Below are positions 36,289 to 48,703 of a stretch of 64,000 nt of DNA, piece after piece. The DNA comes from Phragmites australis (taxonomy: Eukaryota; Streptophyta; Magnoliopsida; Poales; Poaceae). The notes beneath the pieces were generated by a model. The model did no database searches. It was not told the DNA's origin and saw nothing but the letters and a program-made list of their open reading frames with translations. How positions within the stretch are numbered: the stretch's first letter is position 1; every line of letters starts with the position of its first letter. Position numbers and translations under genes: made by a program. The stretch covers positions 2,048,501 to 2,112,500 of the forward strand of contig NC_084934.1 in NCBI RefSeq assembly GCF_958298935.1, read 5' to 3'.

Positions 36289-38250
36289 CACTATTATAAA
36301 AGCTATTTTTCAGAATACCTAGGTTTTATTTATACTTATTTCTACAGACGGTTAATATGACAAACCGTCCGAGTACTTAGATCGTGGCCCTGTGTGGTCG
36401 TGGACCGTCTGTGAAAATTAATTTGTACAAACGGTTTCTTAATTGAATCGTCTATGAAAATTAGTATTTAAATTAGTATTACCACTGACGGCTCCTTATG
36501 TGAACCATCTGAAAAAATAGAATCTATTTTCATAAACGATTGACATAATAAATTGTCTATAAAAATTAGTCTTTATAGGTGGTTTCTTATGTAAATTGTC
36601 TGTAATAATCTCTTCATAAACAGTGCCTCCCAACGAGCTACATTCAGATAAAGAGCTCGCTGTGTCTGAACAGTAGAGCTCAAAAGCGGCCACGGATTTG
36701 GAAAATGGATGGGGAAGATTTTATTTTTGAATTACTTGTAGGAGCCATCTAAGATAAGGGTATCGCATCTCTAGCTAGTATTTTTTTGAAGTTTAAATTT
36801 AGATTTAAGATTTAATTAGGGTTTAGATGTAATCTAAAGATGCTCATGTTTCTAGCCATTTAGATCATCGAATTAGCTAAAATTTGTGACCAATATTGAT
36901 TTAATTGTGTAGATTCACATGATTCTAGCATTATATTTCATAAATATAGCTAGAATTTGATGTTTTTTAACCTCTAGGAGGTTCTATTATGAATGGGGAT
37001 TTTTATGATAGATCTAGATCTAAAAGAAGAGGGAGAGAGAGTATTGAATTCACATTACTTTGAGCCATAAATTTGCGTCAATGTATATTCAATTGCGTAG
37101 ACGTATTATAATCTTAACGAATCCATTTAAAGATTTTTTTTAAAAAAATCTTTTTTATTCTTATTTTCTAATTAATTTATTTATTTATCTAATTTTATTG
37201 TTGAAGTTAAAGATGGATATAGCATATATGTACGATACATCAAGATATGAAGAAATATACATCAAAGGACTCTCTGTTTTTATTGGAGTCACCGAGAATG
37301 ACACTTTGACTAAGAAGACAAAGAAAATATAATATTCATATTCTGATTGCAAGAATTAGAAATTGTGGGACAAATCAAGCATAATCAAATCATACTTGAT
37401 CTTAAGAGGTTTTGTCGAGGATTACATATGTTGGTCCAATCACGGTGAACAACGTACATGCAAACTAAACGATGGCATCATTATTGATCAAGTGGATGGT
37501 GATGATGAGGGAGTCGAAGACGACACTGATATTATGATGGATGAGGATATTGATTTCGATCTGGAGGAAATGTTACATCATACAGAACTGCATGTTTTAG
37601 GGGACACGAGAGGTTTAGATAATTTTAAGGCATTACAGAAGACATCGAAGGAACTTTTGTATGAGGAATCGAAGAGCTATGATAAGAAGTTTACGGTGTT
37701 GCATTCAGTGCTTGAACTTCTAAGGTTGAAGGCCAGCAATGAATGATCCGACAAGAGTTTCTCAGATATGTTAAGTCTCTTGGTAAATATGCTTCCGAAG
37801 CCATACTCCTTGCCCACCATCACTTATCAGGAGAAGAAGCTTATCTGCATGTTGCCATTGGATGTGCAAAAAATACACGCGTGTCCGAACCACTGAATCC
37901 TCTACTGTAAAGAGTACGAAACCTTGGATAGATGTCTAGTGTGCAATGCGAGTTGGTACAAGTGAAATGATGATTGTGAGGACGAAGATGCTTCCGCCAA
38001 CGCGAAGAAGAAGAGGAGTAATGCCGGTCGTGACGAAGAAACATCTTCTTCCAACGTGGAGAAGGAGAGAAGAAGTCCTGCTATGGTGGTGTGGTACCTG
38101 CTAGTGATCTCCCGTTTGCAGCGAACTAATGTCTCCAAAGAGTCCATGTCAAATATGATTAATAACTACCTAAATTTTAAATTAAAATTACAAAAAATTA
38201 GCAGTTTGATTTCTATATGGTTTGAGAAGAAAAATTTCTAAATAAAGAGT
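36289..38250 (+). mobile_element. Decayed CACTA element
   Basis: The left terminus is CACTATTATAAAAGC at 36289. Subterminal motifs such as ACAGACGGTT, AAACCGTCCG, GGACCGTCTGTG and AACGGTTTCTTA follow in both orientations to about 36620. A transposase relic follows at 37213. No TAGTG right end could be assigned, so the right border is approximate and the 3' part is lost. Confidence 0.65.
37213..38100 (+). pseudogene. TNP2-type CACTA transposase relic
   Basis: The relic begins MDIAYMYDTSRYEE then IKGLSVFIGVTENDTLTKK, a transposase-associated domain, followed after a frame break by SYLILRGFVEDYICWSNHGE. An acidic linker (DDEGVEDDTDIMMDEDIDFD) leads to LELLRLKASNE, an in-frame TGA, then DKSFSDMLSLLVNMLPK, YQEKKLICMLPLDVQKIHAC and CLVCNASWYK. 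These are consecutive conserved pieces of the N-terminal half of plant TNP2 proteins. At least three stops or frameshifts inactivate it, and the catalytic part is missing. Confidence 0.85.
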
Positions 38251-40499
38251 CTAAATACAATAAAATAAATAATAATTAAAATTAGGGTTAGAGTAGAAAA
38301 AATAAGGATCCATATCAAATATAGTATTATAAAAAATCAAATTATTATAGAAATCAAATACCTAAATAAAGAGTCCATGTAAAATTCAATTAATCAATAG
38401 TTAAAATTCATAATCAAAATTAAAAAATAAAATTCTTAATAAGATAATAGATTAAGAAGCAACGTGTAGCTTATGGTTGTCACATCAAACAGGCAGTAGA
38501 TAAGTCACCGCACGTAGATAAGACAAACATATTCTGATTTTGATTGGATTCTTTACACCTTATACATGATTTTGACAATTGATCAAAACGTATACAAATC
38601 GAACCAATATATGTATACGATTCAGTATAGACAAACATAATTTTTATTTCTTTTATAATTTTATACGTTTTGTAACTAAACGACACTAACCTCGTAAAAA
38701 ACTAAAAAGACTAATTTTTAATAAAAAAATTATCATGATAAAAATATTACAATGAGTCTAATCATGCTATTAGGGTGAGTCACCTTGCTAGTTTAACCTT
38801 AAAATGTATTGAATTCCTTGATGGAAATTGTACTGCAAGCTTTCTTGTTCAAAATGATTTCACAATATTCTAATTTTACTACTATTTATTGATATGAGAT
38901 ATAAAAAGTAAGAACGGTCAAACTGACATCTTGAAGATCATAGAAAGCTAAAAACATACTAAATAAAAAAAAAAGAACAAAGGAAGTACTCCATAGCAGC
39001 CAAGCAGGCAAGGATCAATTCCAAGTTACCATCCCGGTAGGTCCCAAGGTGAAACTGACTGCGCGCAGGACAGCAGCGTCAACGGGCAACCCTTCAAACC
39101 TTTAAGCAAGCTAAGCACGCCATTTGACGGCATCTCCAAATTAATTAAACGATCGTGACTGCTTAATTATCTACTCCTACTGACTGCAGAACCGGAGAAG
39201 AAAGGTCCTCGCAATAAACGTGATAATTAAAAATGGTTTGCAGAAAGAAACTAGTGATCATACGTCGATCCAAATGGGACCTCGCTACCAGCCCAGTCAG
39301 GCTCGAAAGAGTTGTATTTTGTATTATCATTTGCTGTGCGACTCATAGTGTCTATATCTTATGCATGCCGTTCGAAACACGGTCGATCGGTTTCATGTAA
39401 AAAAGACTTCCCTCTTTACTCCAATGACATGTATAGCTACTCTCTTGCAAGGTATGTTTGGAACATCAGCTTTGTCAGGGAAACTGCACAGATGATAAAG
39501 GAAAACTGATGCGAGAGGACCGCAACCCCTGTAACTTCTGTAGGTCTTGCTAGAACGACTGTGACAACGACCCATGCATTCCTGAAAAAGACCCAAAGAC
39601 TAACCATTGTAACCTTCCCTCATCCCCGGTGTAACCTCGGCGATGCTAGTCAAATCGTGCATGCGTACATGCAATTTTTCCTTTACAAAACGTGTATGAA
39701 CTGACACAACTCGCTAGGTTTTACTCACAGGTCAAGAACAGGCATCTGCTGATTGTAAGGACAGGACCGGATGCAGAAAAGTTTCAACATCAGATCCATA
39801 TATTCAACGATTCTCGAATCACATCGCATGTCGCATATACCAACCATGTTGGTTGCTCATATTACCAGTCTTGGAATTGGAGTCTCCCGTTCAAATTCAG
39901 CTTCTTACTGATCAACCATGACAGAGTCTTCCTTCTACAGTAATACTACAGTCATACTGCAGTCATACCAGTGTGGTCCAGAATCAAGCTATGATCAAGT
40001 TTTCTTATGGAAAGTTTAGTTGAACAAAATTCTTTTGTATTGATGGTAGATGAAGCAGCGACATACCAGCGAACCCCTGGATCAAACAAACTAAAAAGGT
40101 ACCAGAATATTATGCACCCAATTGATATTTGATACCTAGGGCTTCGCCCTATTTCCTAGCTAGAGCCATTTCTTTCTGTAAGCTCCAACTAACCAAGTAC
40201 TATGAACCTTTAATTTGGAGAGAACTTAGGATAAATTAAACTCGGAGATGCTTTGCAAGGACACACGGGAAAAAAAGACAAAAACAGCAAGACAGAACCA
40301 ATTAAAAGACAGTTCTTGGCATGTAACTACAATATATCCAGTAAATTCAGATGAGGACCGCATGTGAAGAACGAGACAGAAGGACTACAAGTTGTAAATC
40401 GACCGATAGATGCTAGTCGTCGGTCATCGATCTACTCGTGGCGTGCAAGTTGCAATGGCCTGCCACAGTAAATCAACAATAAAAACGTACTCGGTAGGG
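38251..40499. other. Intergenic and upstream region of lectin kinase 2
   Basis: AT-rich to about 39000. AAAGAGTCCATGT occurs near 38138 and 38368 (with a related copy at 38247), a weak dispersed repeat. The last few hundred bases should hold the promoter of lectin kinase 2. No gene recognised; the repeated upstream block of lectin kinase 1 is not evident here by eye. Confidence 0.4.
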
Positions 40500-40508
40500 T
40501 ATAATAAA
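40500..40508 (+). promoter_or_regulatory. Candidate TATA box for lectin kinase 2
   Basis: TATAATAAA lies 78 bases upstream of the ATG at 40586. Spacing is comparable to the candidate TATA box of lectin kinase 1. Motif and position only. Confidence 0.4.
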
Positions 40509-40538
40509 ACCTAATCCATAGTACTCAATTCGGCCCAA

Positions 40539-40553
40539 ATGAATAGCCTGTGA
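40539..40553 (+). promoter_or_regulatory. Possible short upstream ORF
   Basis: An ATG at 40539 opens a four-codon frame (MNSL) that stops at 40551-40553, 32 bases before the main start. If transcription begins at the candidate TATA box, it would lie in the 5' UTR and could lower translation. No transcript evidence is available. Confidence 0.3.
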
Positions 40554-40585
40554 ACTCGCCTTTGTTGAATCCTTACAGTCCCGAA

Positions 40586-42610
40586 ATGGAGCATCGTCCC
40601 GTGTCCTGCTTCCTTGTGCCCTTCCTCCTCCTCTGCTTTAGCCTCGGCCTTCCGTGCTTCTGCGCCGCCGGCGACGAGCACTTTGTCTTCTCCGGCTTCG
40701 CCGGTGCCAACAACCTCGCCCTCGACGGCACGGCCACGGTCACCCCCCAAGGACTCCTTGAGCTGACGAACAACGAGGAGAATATCGAAGGCCACGCGTT
40801 TTTCCGGACTCCATTTCAGTTCAAGGAGTCGCCCAATGGCACGATGCAGTCCTTCTCGGCCACCTTCGTCTTCGCCATCGTCTCCGACTACCCCGGCGCC
40901 ATTAGTAGCGACGGCATGGCCTTCCTCGTCGCCCCGAGGACAAACTTCTCGGACGCGGCGTCGGCTTCTCAGTACTTGGGCTTCCTCAACAGCACCGCCA
41001 CCAACCACACCTTCGCTGTCGAGCTCGACACCGTCGACAACCTGGAGCTGGGAGACATCGACAACAACCATGTCGGTATCCACGTCGCCAGCCTCTACTC
41101 CTTGCAATCTCACGCTGCTGCCTTCTACGACGACAAGGACGGTATGTTCAAGAACTTGAGCCTCATTAGCGGCGAGGCCATGCAGTTGTGGGTAGACTAT
41201 GATGCGAAGGCCAAACAAATCGATGTCACTTTGGCCCCCATGGGAGTGGCCAAGCCATCAAAGCCTTTGCTCTCAAAAATCTCTGACCTCTCAACTGTGA
41301 TCACTGAGCAAGCATTTGTTGGTTTCTCTGCTGCGACTGGACCGATCAAATCGTGGCACTGTGTGCTCGCCTGGAGCTTCGCCATGAACGGACCTGCTCC
41401 GGCCATTGATTTCAACAGGATGCCAAAGCTGCCAAACTCCGGCCATAAGACAGCTCTGTCAAAGATCTTGCAGATTGCATTACCGATAGCCGCTTCAACG
41501 TTAATTTTGGCTACATGCGTTGCAGTTATCCTAATCGTGCGAAGGCAGCTGACATATGCTGAGTTAAGGGAAGATTGGGAGGTCGAGTTCGGGCCACACC
41601 GGTTCTCGTACAGGGATCTGTTCCATGCGACGGAAGGATTCAAGAACAAGAACATACTCGGCGTAGGAGGGTTTGGTAAGGTGTACAAAGGAGTGCTTCC
41701 CAAGTCTAAATTAGAGGTTGCAGTGAAGAGGGTGGCCCATGATTCAAACCAGGGGATAAAGGAGTTCATCTCTGAAGTTGTCAGCATTGGTCACCTGCGC
41801 CATCGCAACCTCGTGCAGTTACTTGGTTATTGTCGAAGGAAGGGTGAGCTTCTTTTGGTATATGATTATATGCCAAATGGTAGCCTCGATAAGTATCTGT
41901 ATGGTGAAGAGGACAAACCTATACTAGAATGGGCTCAAAGGTTTCAGATTATCAAAGATGTGGCCTCTGGGTTGTTCTATCTCCATGAGAAGTGGGAGCA
42001 GGTCGTCATCCACCGAGACATCAAAGCAAGCAACGTGCTCCTCGACGGTGGAATGGTCGCGCACTTGGGTGATTTTGGCCTCGCGAGGTTGTACGACCAT
42101 GGCACCAGCCTACAGACCACGCATGTGGTTGGCACCATGGGGTATATCGCCCCCGAGCTCGCACGCACAGGCAAGGCGTCCCCTCTCACAGATGTCTACG
42201 CCTTCGGCACGTTCCTCCTCGAGGTCACCTGCGGCCGGCAGCCGGTCATCAACAGCGTGCAGCACGGCCGGAAGATGTTGGTCGACCGGGTGCTCCAGTA
42301 CTGGCGCAGAGGTGCACTCGCCGAGACAGTGGATTCGAGGCTGCAAGGACACTACAACGCCGACGAGGCATGCCTGGTGCTGACGCTTGGATTAATGTGC
42401 TCGCACCCGTTCCCAAGTGAAAGGCCTACCATGAGGCAAGTCATGCAGTACCTCGACGGAGACACGCCGCTACCAGAGCTGACGCCGGCGAGCATGAGCT
42501 TGCTGAGCCTGATGCAAAACGAAGGGTCGTTCGACCAGTCCGTCCTGCAGTATCCATGGTCGGCGACTAGCATGAGCACGATGACAGCCGGCATCTCAGT
42601 TGGAAGATGA
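40586..42610 (+). CDS. L-type lectin receptor-like kinase (copy 2)
   Basis: Intronless LecRK of 674 aa, paralogue of the gene at 8070-10091. Signal peptide about residues 1-28 ([14 protein letters not shown] core). The legume-lectin domain, about 33-266, keeps [27 protein letters not shown] and [12 protein letters not shown] membrane segment lies near 296-318 ([19 protein letters not shown]), followed by RRQ and the FGPHRFSY juxtamembrane lead-in shared with copy 1. The kinase has GVGGFGKVY (359-367), VAVK with Lys381, HRDIKASN (His476-Asp478), DFG (Asp496) and APE, so it should be an active RD kinase. The C-terminal tail ends TAGISVGR, like copy 1 (TGISGGR). I begin at the ATG at 40586; a GTG 12 codons upstream is in frame but unsupported. 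Expected at the plasma membrane as a sensor of extracellular signals; ligand unknown. It lies about 6 kb from the KNOX gene, tail towards it. Confidence 0.95.
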   Translation: MEHRPVSCFLVPFLLLCFSLGLPCFCAAGDEHFVFSGFAGANNLALDGTATVTPQGLLELTNNEENIEGHAFFRTPFQFKESPNGTMQSFSATFVFAIVSDYPGAISSDGMAFLVAPRTNFSDAASASQYLGFLNSTATNHTFAVELDTVDNLELGDIDNNHVGIHVASLYSLQSHAAAFYDDKDGMFKNLSLISGEAMQLWVDYDAKAKQIDVTLAPMGVAKPSKPLLSKISDLSTVITEQAFVGFSAATGPIKSWHCVLAWSFAMNGPAPAIDFNRMPKLPNSGHKTALSKILQIALPIAASTLILATCVAVILIVRRQLTYAELREDWEVEFGPHRFSYRDLFHATEGFKNKNILGVGGFGKVYKGVLPKSKLEVAVKRVAHDSNQGIKEFISEVVSIGHLRHRNLVQLLGYCRRKGELLLVYDYMPNGSLDKYLYGEEDKPILEWAQRFQIIKDVASGLFYLHEKWEQVVIHRDIKASNVLLDGGMVAHLGDFGLARLYDHGTSLQTTHVVGTMGYIAPELARTGKASPLTDVYAFGTFLLEVTCGRQPVINSVQHGRKMLVDRVLQYWRRGALAETVDSRLQGHYNADEACLVLTLGLMCSHPFPSERPTMRQVMQYLDGDTPLPELTPASMSLLSLMQNEGSFDQSVLQYPWSATSMSTMTAGISVGR

Positions 42611-44711
42611 CGAAGTATGTAGATCGTATCTTGAAGTGTATGAGTAAGGCCACTTTGGTAGCTGTTCTTCTTGGTTGTGGTGCAATAAGATATGTATGGT
42701 GTATTTGCTCACTTGTAAATCCACACGTGGGGTTCACTCTTGTAAATCCATGGAAAATGTAATGGTTTTATCATTTTGTAAGTTGCTTGGTGTTTTGTGA
42801 AGTCCATTATTTCCTGGGCACTGAATTAACTTTGAGAATTGATGTGCGATTTGTTAGAGCCCGCGCCGTGACTTGGATGTATCCAGAGTTCCAGACAAAC
42901 CATTCAATTTTGTAGACAACACTGAAGACGCGATGTTTATTGACTAAGATTACAGGTGCTCCTTCCTACAGTTGCAACATCTACAACCCGATGTCCCTTC
43001 GAACTCCCTGCAAGTCTATCACTATATCATCATGACGGTTGCAATAATTGTCCTCTTATATTTACGAGGATATCGGGTTACAAAAGTTCGACACCAACTC
43101 TACCCAATGTCTATGTGGGTATTTTACATGTGCAAAGAGCCATAATTAATCTCCCTAGCTGAAGGTTATTATCAACTACTACCTAGTATTTAAACCTGAT
43201 TATTATGCATTTATGTATTAACTACAGTGATTAAGCTACTATTTATTTCTTCTAAAATTACATTTAAGCCTAAAACATAACTAGTCAAATTTATTTACCA
43301 ACTACAAAGATATATATGATTTATGATAAAAAGCAATCAAATTCAAACAAAAAATTAAATGAACTTGAGGTATGTTTGAAGTCATTTACTATTTTTTTTT
43401 TAAATTGAGGTATGCTTTTGAAATTTTGAAAAGTTGTAAATGACTTCAAACAATTCATGAAAAAAATCTTGTTGCACATATGAGTATTTAGAACCTAAAT
43501 CAGTTTGGTGTGGAGTGGAATAAAGTATAATCAGCATGCAAAAAAATGGTTTTATTCAGCTTTAAACACTATCCTTTTGTGGGTCAATTATACTTTATTT
43601 CACCTATAAAAAAATTAGGATATAAATACTCCATAGAATGAGTAAGAATTTTTCCTACATTTTTGAAGTCATTTAATAATTTTAAATTCAATACATATTT
43701 CAGCCCTAGGCCATGCCGCGGTGTCGGTGCCACGTCACCCAAAACCGCTTTAAATTGATATCAAGGTGCAAAAAGGTGAACGGTTTTAATAGTTGGTGGT
43801 TGAAAAGTAAAGTGTTTCATGGTTGAGGGTTGAAAAGTAGACTGAGCTTATAGTTAAGGGTTCTAACATAATAGACTTTTTTTTTTGTTTTTGTTCAGTT
43901 CTTTTGTTTTTGTTCAGTTGAGGACGAAGGAACAAGCACAAGTAAAATACAACCTACACGGTTCATCCCGGCCTAGCCCAACTACTTTGGGCCAACTCGC
44001 GTGAATTGGGCTTCCACTTTGGGCCTTCCGAAAACGGGCAAACCGTTCTGTTCTGCGTTCATAGTTGAGAGTCAAACGGAACATTACTGGGCCAATTACC
44101 ACTCGTCATCACCAGCCACCAACCAGAGTTCGGCGGCACAAAACTGCCTTCGCGTCGACGATTTTTTTATTTTTATATTCGAAAATAAAAATTGTAAAAC
44201 TGTATATCCGTTTGAAAAGATTAAAAAATAGGATATTATCTCCGGTTGGAAGGGTGACAGTAAGATGTCACTCTTTTAATAGATGATAAGATTAAAAAAA
44301 TAAGAGATGTTATCATTCTAATGAGCAACATGTTGAAAAAATCAATGCGTACGATTTTTGTTAAAATTTAAAACACTATCAAAATAATTATGAAAAAATC
44401 TAAAGAAAAATATGTTGCAAAGGGTGCTATGATCTAGCTCTTAAATATATTTCGGGAAAAAAAATATAATATGTACGATGAGAAAAAAAAAGACAAATTT
44501 TATTGTCAGACTGTGTACAATAAAATTTATCTTTTTTTATTATTACAAAATTTATTGTTTCAGTTGAAAATTTATAGAGAGATATATTATAGCATTCTTT
44601 ACAACCTACTTTATAATTTTTTATTTTCCAAATATAAAAATAAAAAAGTTCCAACGTCGACCCGTGAGGATTACATCGACTGCCAGCACTATTACAGAAT
44701 ACCACATATGT
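42611..44711. other. 3' region of lectin kinase 2 and intergenic DNA
   Basis: The first few hundred bases should be 3' UTR (GCAATAAGATATG near 42683 is a possible polyadenylation signal). A perfect 15-base inverted repeat, TTTGAAGTCATTTAC at 43375-43389 and its complement at 43436-43450, flanks a poly-T stretch. A second small inverted pair (GGAATAAAGTATAAT near 43519 and ATTATACTTTATTTC near 43588) suggests further MITE debris. No gene is supported. Confidence 0.45.
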
Positions 44712-45620
44712 AACATCCTAACAGTGTCAATTTAATAGTAATCGGCAGTGAAGACGTATCAGTGCCGGTTAGTAAACTCCTGCGCGAACAACAACTGAGG
44801 AGCAAAGAATAGGTACTGATAGTGATTGTACCAATACCAATTCTAGATATAAATCAACACTGATACTGATTATAAGTGCCAGTTTTAGTTACAAACCGGT
44901 ACACAAGATTACTACTGTTACACCTCAACTTAAATAATTTATAACTTTTTCACATTAAGTCGAATGGGAAAAAAATTTATATAAAAATTATAGCTCTTGA
45001 TGAGATCTACAAATTTGTGGTTGAAAAATATTTTAATTTGAGGTCATTTAAATACCAAAAAATTGTAATAAAGTTGCAGCAACGGTCGATGACAGCTCAC
45101 ATTAAAAAATTCATAACTTTTTCACGCGAAATCGGATGGGGAAAACTTTTATATGAAAATTGTAGAACTCAACAAGATGTACAACTTTATAGTTGACAAA
45201 CTTTTCATTTAAGATCATTTAGATGTCCAAATAGCCATTCAAACATTTGATTAGAATATGTCAAAAGGATTTATTATGCTAGTTGAGATGGTTAGCGAGA
45301 TCACACGCGTGCATAGGTTATGAGGTTAAATTTGAGTTTTGGTTACCGCATACGAGTTCGGGAGGACACCCTCTAATCAAGTGCTCTTAGTCACAATTTT
45401 TTTAATACTCGTTTCAATAAAAAAACGTTAAATCGAGACCAAGATTAGTTGGGAGCTCTAATCAACACTGATAGTCCGCTGTTATGTCGATTTGAGACAC
45501 CAACTGATACTGATAGAGATTTTCAGTTTGGTTACATATATGATTAACTATTAGTATCGAATAATTAGTATTAATTTAAAATTTGTTGTTGATGATGATT
45601 TTGAACCGATATAATTTTTA
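44712..45620. mobile_element. CACTA-type remnant with 172-base duplication
   Basis: The outer parts (44712-44930 and 45450-45620) are full of CACTA-like subterminal motifs: GTGCCGGTTAGTAAAC, AACACTGATACTGATT, AAACCGGTAC and ACACTGATAGTCC. The centre holds two imperfect copies of one sequence, near 44936-45060 and 45108-45232, offset by 172 bases, each with ATAACTTTTTCAC, a GAATGGGAAAA-like segment, ATGAAAATTGTAGAACTC-like and TTCATTTAAGATCATTTAGA-like segments. Neither CACTA terminus was found, so the borders are approximate. Confidence 0.5.
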
Positions 45621-46619
45621 AAGTAGCGCGGACCATCCTTGTGTGGTTCCGACGAGGGCGCCGTACGTGAACGTCACCACCATACGTGCGGCCGTTCACC
45701 TGCCCGGCGCAACGCGGAAGACCAGACCCACGCCGGCACGGAGGACCAGGCTGACGGCGACGGTCGGGGCCATGGCCTACCCGCCACCTGTTTGTGTTTA
45801 CTGCGTGCATATCTTGGCTTCCGGATTCTTCCTCGAGTATTTTTGCCGCGGTGTGCTCCATCGGAGATCCATCGAATGTGCTTGCTTCGTCCTTGCTTAT
45901 TAAAATCTACGTCGAGATGCGATCGCATCCTTTGCTGCCATGCATGCATGGCATTTGCTGACACTGTTCGTGATCAGGGATAGCTCAATCATGCATGCAC
46001 TATGTTTACCAACTTGCGTTGACATGACATAATCACATAATATAATGGTACCTGGCTAATATAATCATCCCCTACTGTATTGCCACAGTTCTGCTACAAG
46101 TTAACAGTATGGTAGTTGAAAGTTTTCAGCTTGATAGCGCAGTCTTGAAGCATATATTGTGATGCTCTGACAAGACGGGCCGTCTAACTCCTGCTCCATT
46201 TTTGTGCAGCACTGTCTCGGTAGATATGGGTTGCAGATCGATGGGCGCAACTTGCCGATAACTTTCACCGTGAATGGCGACTGATCAGCGAACGAGTGAG
46301 ACGGACGCCATGCCCATGAGCATCCATCGCTTCATCTGCATCACTATCTCTGCCTCTTACTGACACCCATCTATATCTGGATGGACACTGTGGTGGCCAA
46401 TTCTGCAGCTCAGTTTCAGTCTCAGATGTGATCTATTTACAGTATGTTTCAACCATACGTCAGTTGTTGGGGGAACAAACTAGCCTTTCAACAATGCAAG
46501 AATCAGAGCGAATCCTTCACAGTTTACACTTCGAGCTCATCATGGAATGCTATCGTTCTACTTTCCGGCTGCCACAGCATTTCATTTTCAACTATTTTGC
46601 GCTAGCGCACTATACTTTA
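45621..46619. other. Intergenic with an exon-like segment
   Basis: GC-rich at 45640-45780, with frames on both strands but no recognised domain. At 46210-46284, directly after TTTTTGTGCAG, an open stretch encodes HCLGRYGLQIDGRNLPITFT plus VNGD and a stop; it looks like a terminal exon but I cannot find partner exons or name a family. No gene is called. Confidence 0.3.
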
Positions 46620-47410
46620 CCACTAGGTGCACCTTTAGTTACAATTAAAAAACTATCCGTTACAATCCGCTAGATAGACCAGTTAAAATTACATATATAG
46701 AAGTATATAATTACAACACGAGAAGACAACGAGTTACGATCAATTATATATACACACACATCAGAGTTACGATTTAGATTGTATTATAATTACAATAGTG
46801 ATTTTTAGGTTGTATATCATTAGATAAGGAATTTGTTAGAAATTAAATTCATCTATAATGTAATTACAATTTAATTATTTTATTTACATCTGGCTGTAAC
46901 TCCCTGACTCATATATTATAACTCTACTATTTTTTAGATTGTAACTGGAGGTGGCGCAATATTAATTAGAGTTAAGCCTAGGCATATAATATATATTCAG
47001 TCTATTCTGTACCTGGACGCAATTGCAATCACCTTTGTGTCACCCTAAGTTACGACTAAGAAAATAGCCAGTTATAATGATATAGATAGTTGAGTTACGA
47101 TCACATGACAAAAAATATATAATTACGATTAGATTAGGTATCAAGTTACGACCATATATATTTGTAGTAACTGACATATTTTATAGATCGTAATTATACT
47201 ATTTTTGGGATTGTAATTAGGAGTGTGCGCAGATGTGAACAAGTTACGATCACATAATAAAAAAAATACATATTTATGACCAGAAAAGGTAATTATATGT
47301 ATTTGTAGTAATTAACTTATCCTGTAGATCACAATTATACTGTTTTTAGAATCATAACTGAAGATATATGCATATATGAACTACGTTGCACCTAGACATA
47401 TAATAGATAT
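46620..47410. repeat. Degenerate AT-rich repeat block
   Basis: The motifs GTTACGATCACAT, TATAATTACGA, TAGATCGTAATTATACT, and ACTATTTTTxGxxTTGTAA recur several times with spacing of about 180-220 bases. Outer segments GGTGCACCTTTAGTTACAA (46627) and ACGTTGCACCTAGACATA (47383) suggest inverted ends of a repetitive element. Superfamily unknown. Confidence 0.45.
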
Positions 47411-47500
47411 ACTGTATATATATATACTTATATATTCATACTTTTATATATACTTATATATATATAAGTATATATATGTGTATATATATACATACTTACT
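47411..47500. repeat. AT-rich palindromic microsatellite
   Basis: Runs of TATATA with ACTTATATAT / ATATATAAGT arms that can fold back. No other function is visible. Confidence 0.75.
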
Positions 47501-48703
47501 TCTCTCTAGAGTCTTGATCCAGGAGGTTAGAACATGCTTGTCTCCTCTCTGAAACGAGCAAGAGAAGGCACTGCTCTAGCTCCTGTGTTACTGTCACTAA
47601 GTACTGATCCTAGTACCATTGCAGGTGAAGCAGCAGTAAGACCATCTTTAACTATATTTTTTTATTTCGATTTTTTTTCTGGTTTTCTTATCTATTCTTA
47701 TTCTCTTTATTTTCTTTCATCTCTAACAGTTTCTCTTCGAAGAGATTTATGAAATAAAATGAGAATGAATCACGTTCTAAAGAGAATAACATCAAAAATT
47801 CCTTCACTATAAAAAATGTAAAAAAAAAAGTCATAACATTAAAGGAAACGAAAATACTTTCATGAAAAAATCCTTAGTATTGTCTAAAAAGGTACTGCAT
47901 GCCCGTCTCCAACAACTTGCAACCAGCATGCGTTCATTTGCATTTGCACTTGCACCATGAAGTAACCAACCAGCAGTAACAAGGTATGATTCTCTGCCGA
48001 GATCGTTATTAGGTCGCCACTGCGACAGTGGAATGATTCTCTGGGCAATACGCTGCAATAATGCCAGTGATTGCTACATCTGAGCTAGGAAAGGTCACGG
48101 AGAGCTGCTGCATGCACAGACATTCCTGGAGAGGAGAGGACTTGATAAAGAAAAATGGCACTGCTCCTATGGAATCTTGTACATGGTCAACATGATCACA
48201 CCACTATTCAATCTGATTGCAGAGTACTATCATGACTAGGTTCCTTCTCTGGGCAGAGATAGCTTTTCAAAACTATTTGTGCCGTACCCCAAAAAGGATG
48301 GCACTTATAAGTTTCAACCGCTGAGAAGAGACCGAGAAAAAGACTGCACATTTGAAACTGGATGCACAGCCTCACAGATTAGAACCGAAAGAAACCCCTG
48401 AACATGTTTCACCAATCTGAACCGTACAACCATGCGTACAAATAGGCAACTGCCGAATTAATTACCAGGGTTCTTTGCATTTGCATACATATTCAAATTT
48501 AAAATACACCTAAATTACAAGCCATCTAAGGGAAATTAACAACATTACAGGAGAACTACAAGCCATAAACATTGCAGCAAGCCCTTGGCAATCAGCGGAA
48601 ACGAAACAAAAAATTCCATAACAATGTCCGTGCATTGCAACCTATCCAGATACACAGATATATTTTGACTGCGCTGGATCAAACGATCCACGGTAGCTGT
48701 AAT
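47501..48703. other. Intergenic, 3' of the KNOX gene
   Basis: The right part should include the KNOX 3' UTR. A MITE-like repeat lies at 47640-47880 (separate entry). No gene recognised. Confidence 0.45.
47640..47880. mobile_element. MITE-like repeat, copy 2
   Basis: Shares with 24571-24830 the ordered segments TTATTCTCTTTATTTTC, CATCTCTAACAGTTTCTC-TTCGA and AATTCCTTCAC. Its ends read CCATCTTTAACTATA and TTTCATGAAAAAATCC. Family not assigned. Confidence 0.4.

Noticed and set aside
40511..41218. A 235-codon frame antisense to lectin kinase 2
   Set aside because: It is the shadow of a GC-rich coding exon; no domain, and the sense strand has a complete LecRK.
45571..45983. Open frames on both strands of the GC-rich segment
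   Set aside because: No domain, frames overlap on opposite strands, and no intron borders give a longer product.
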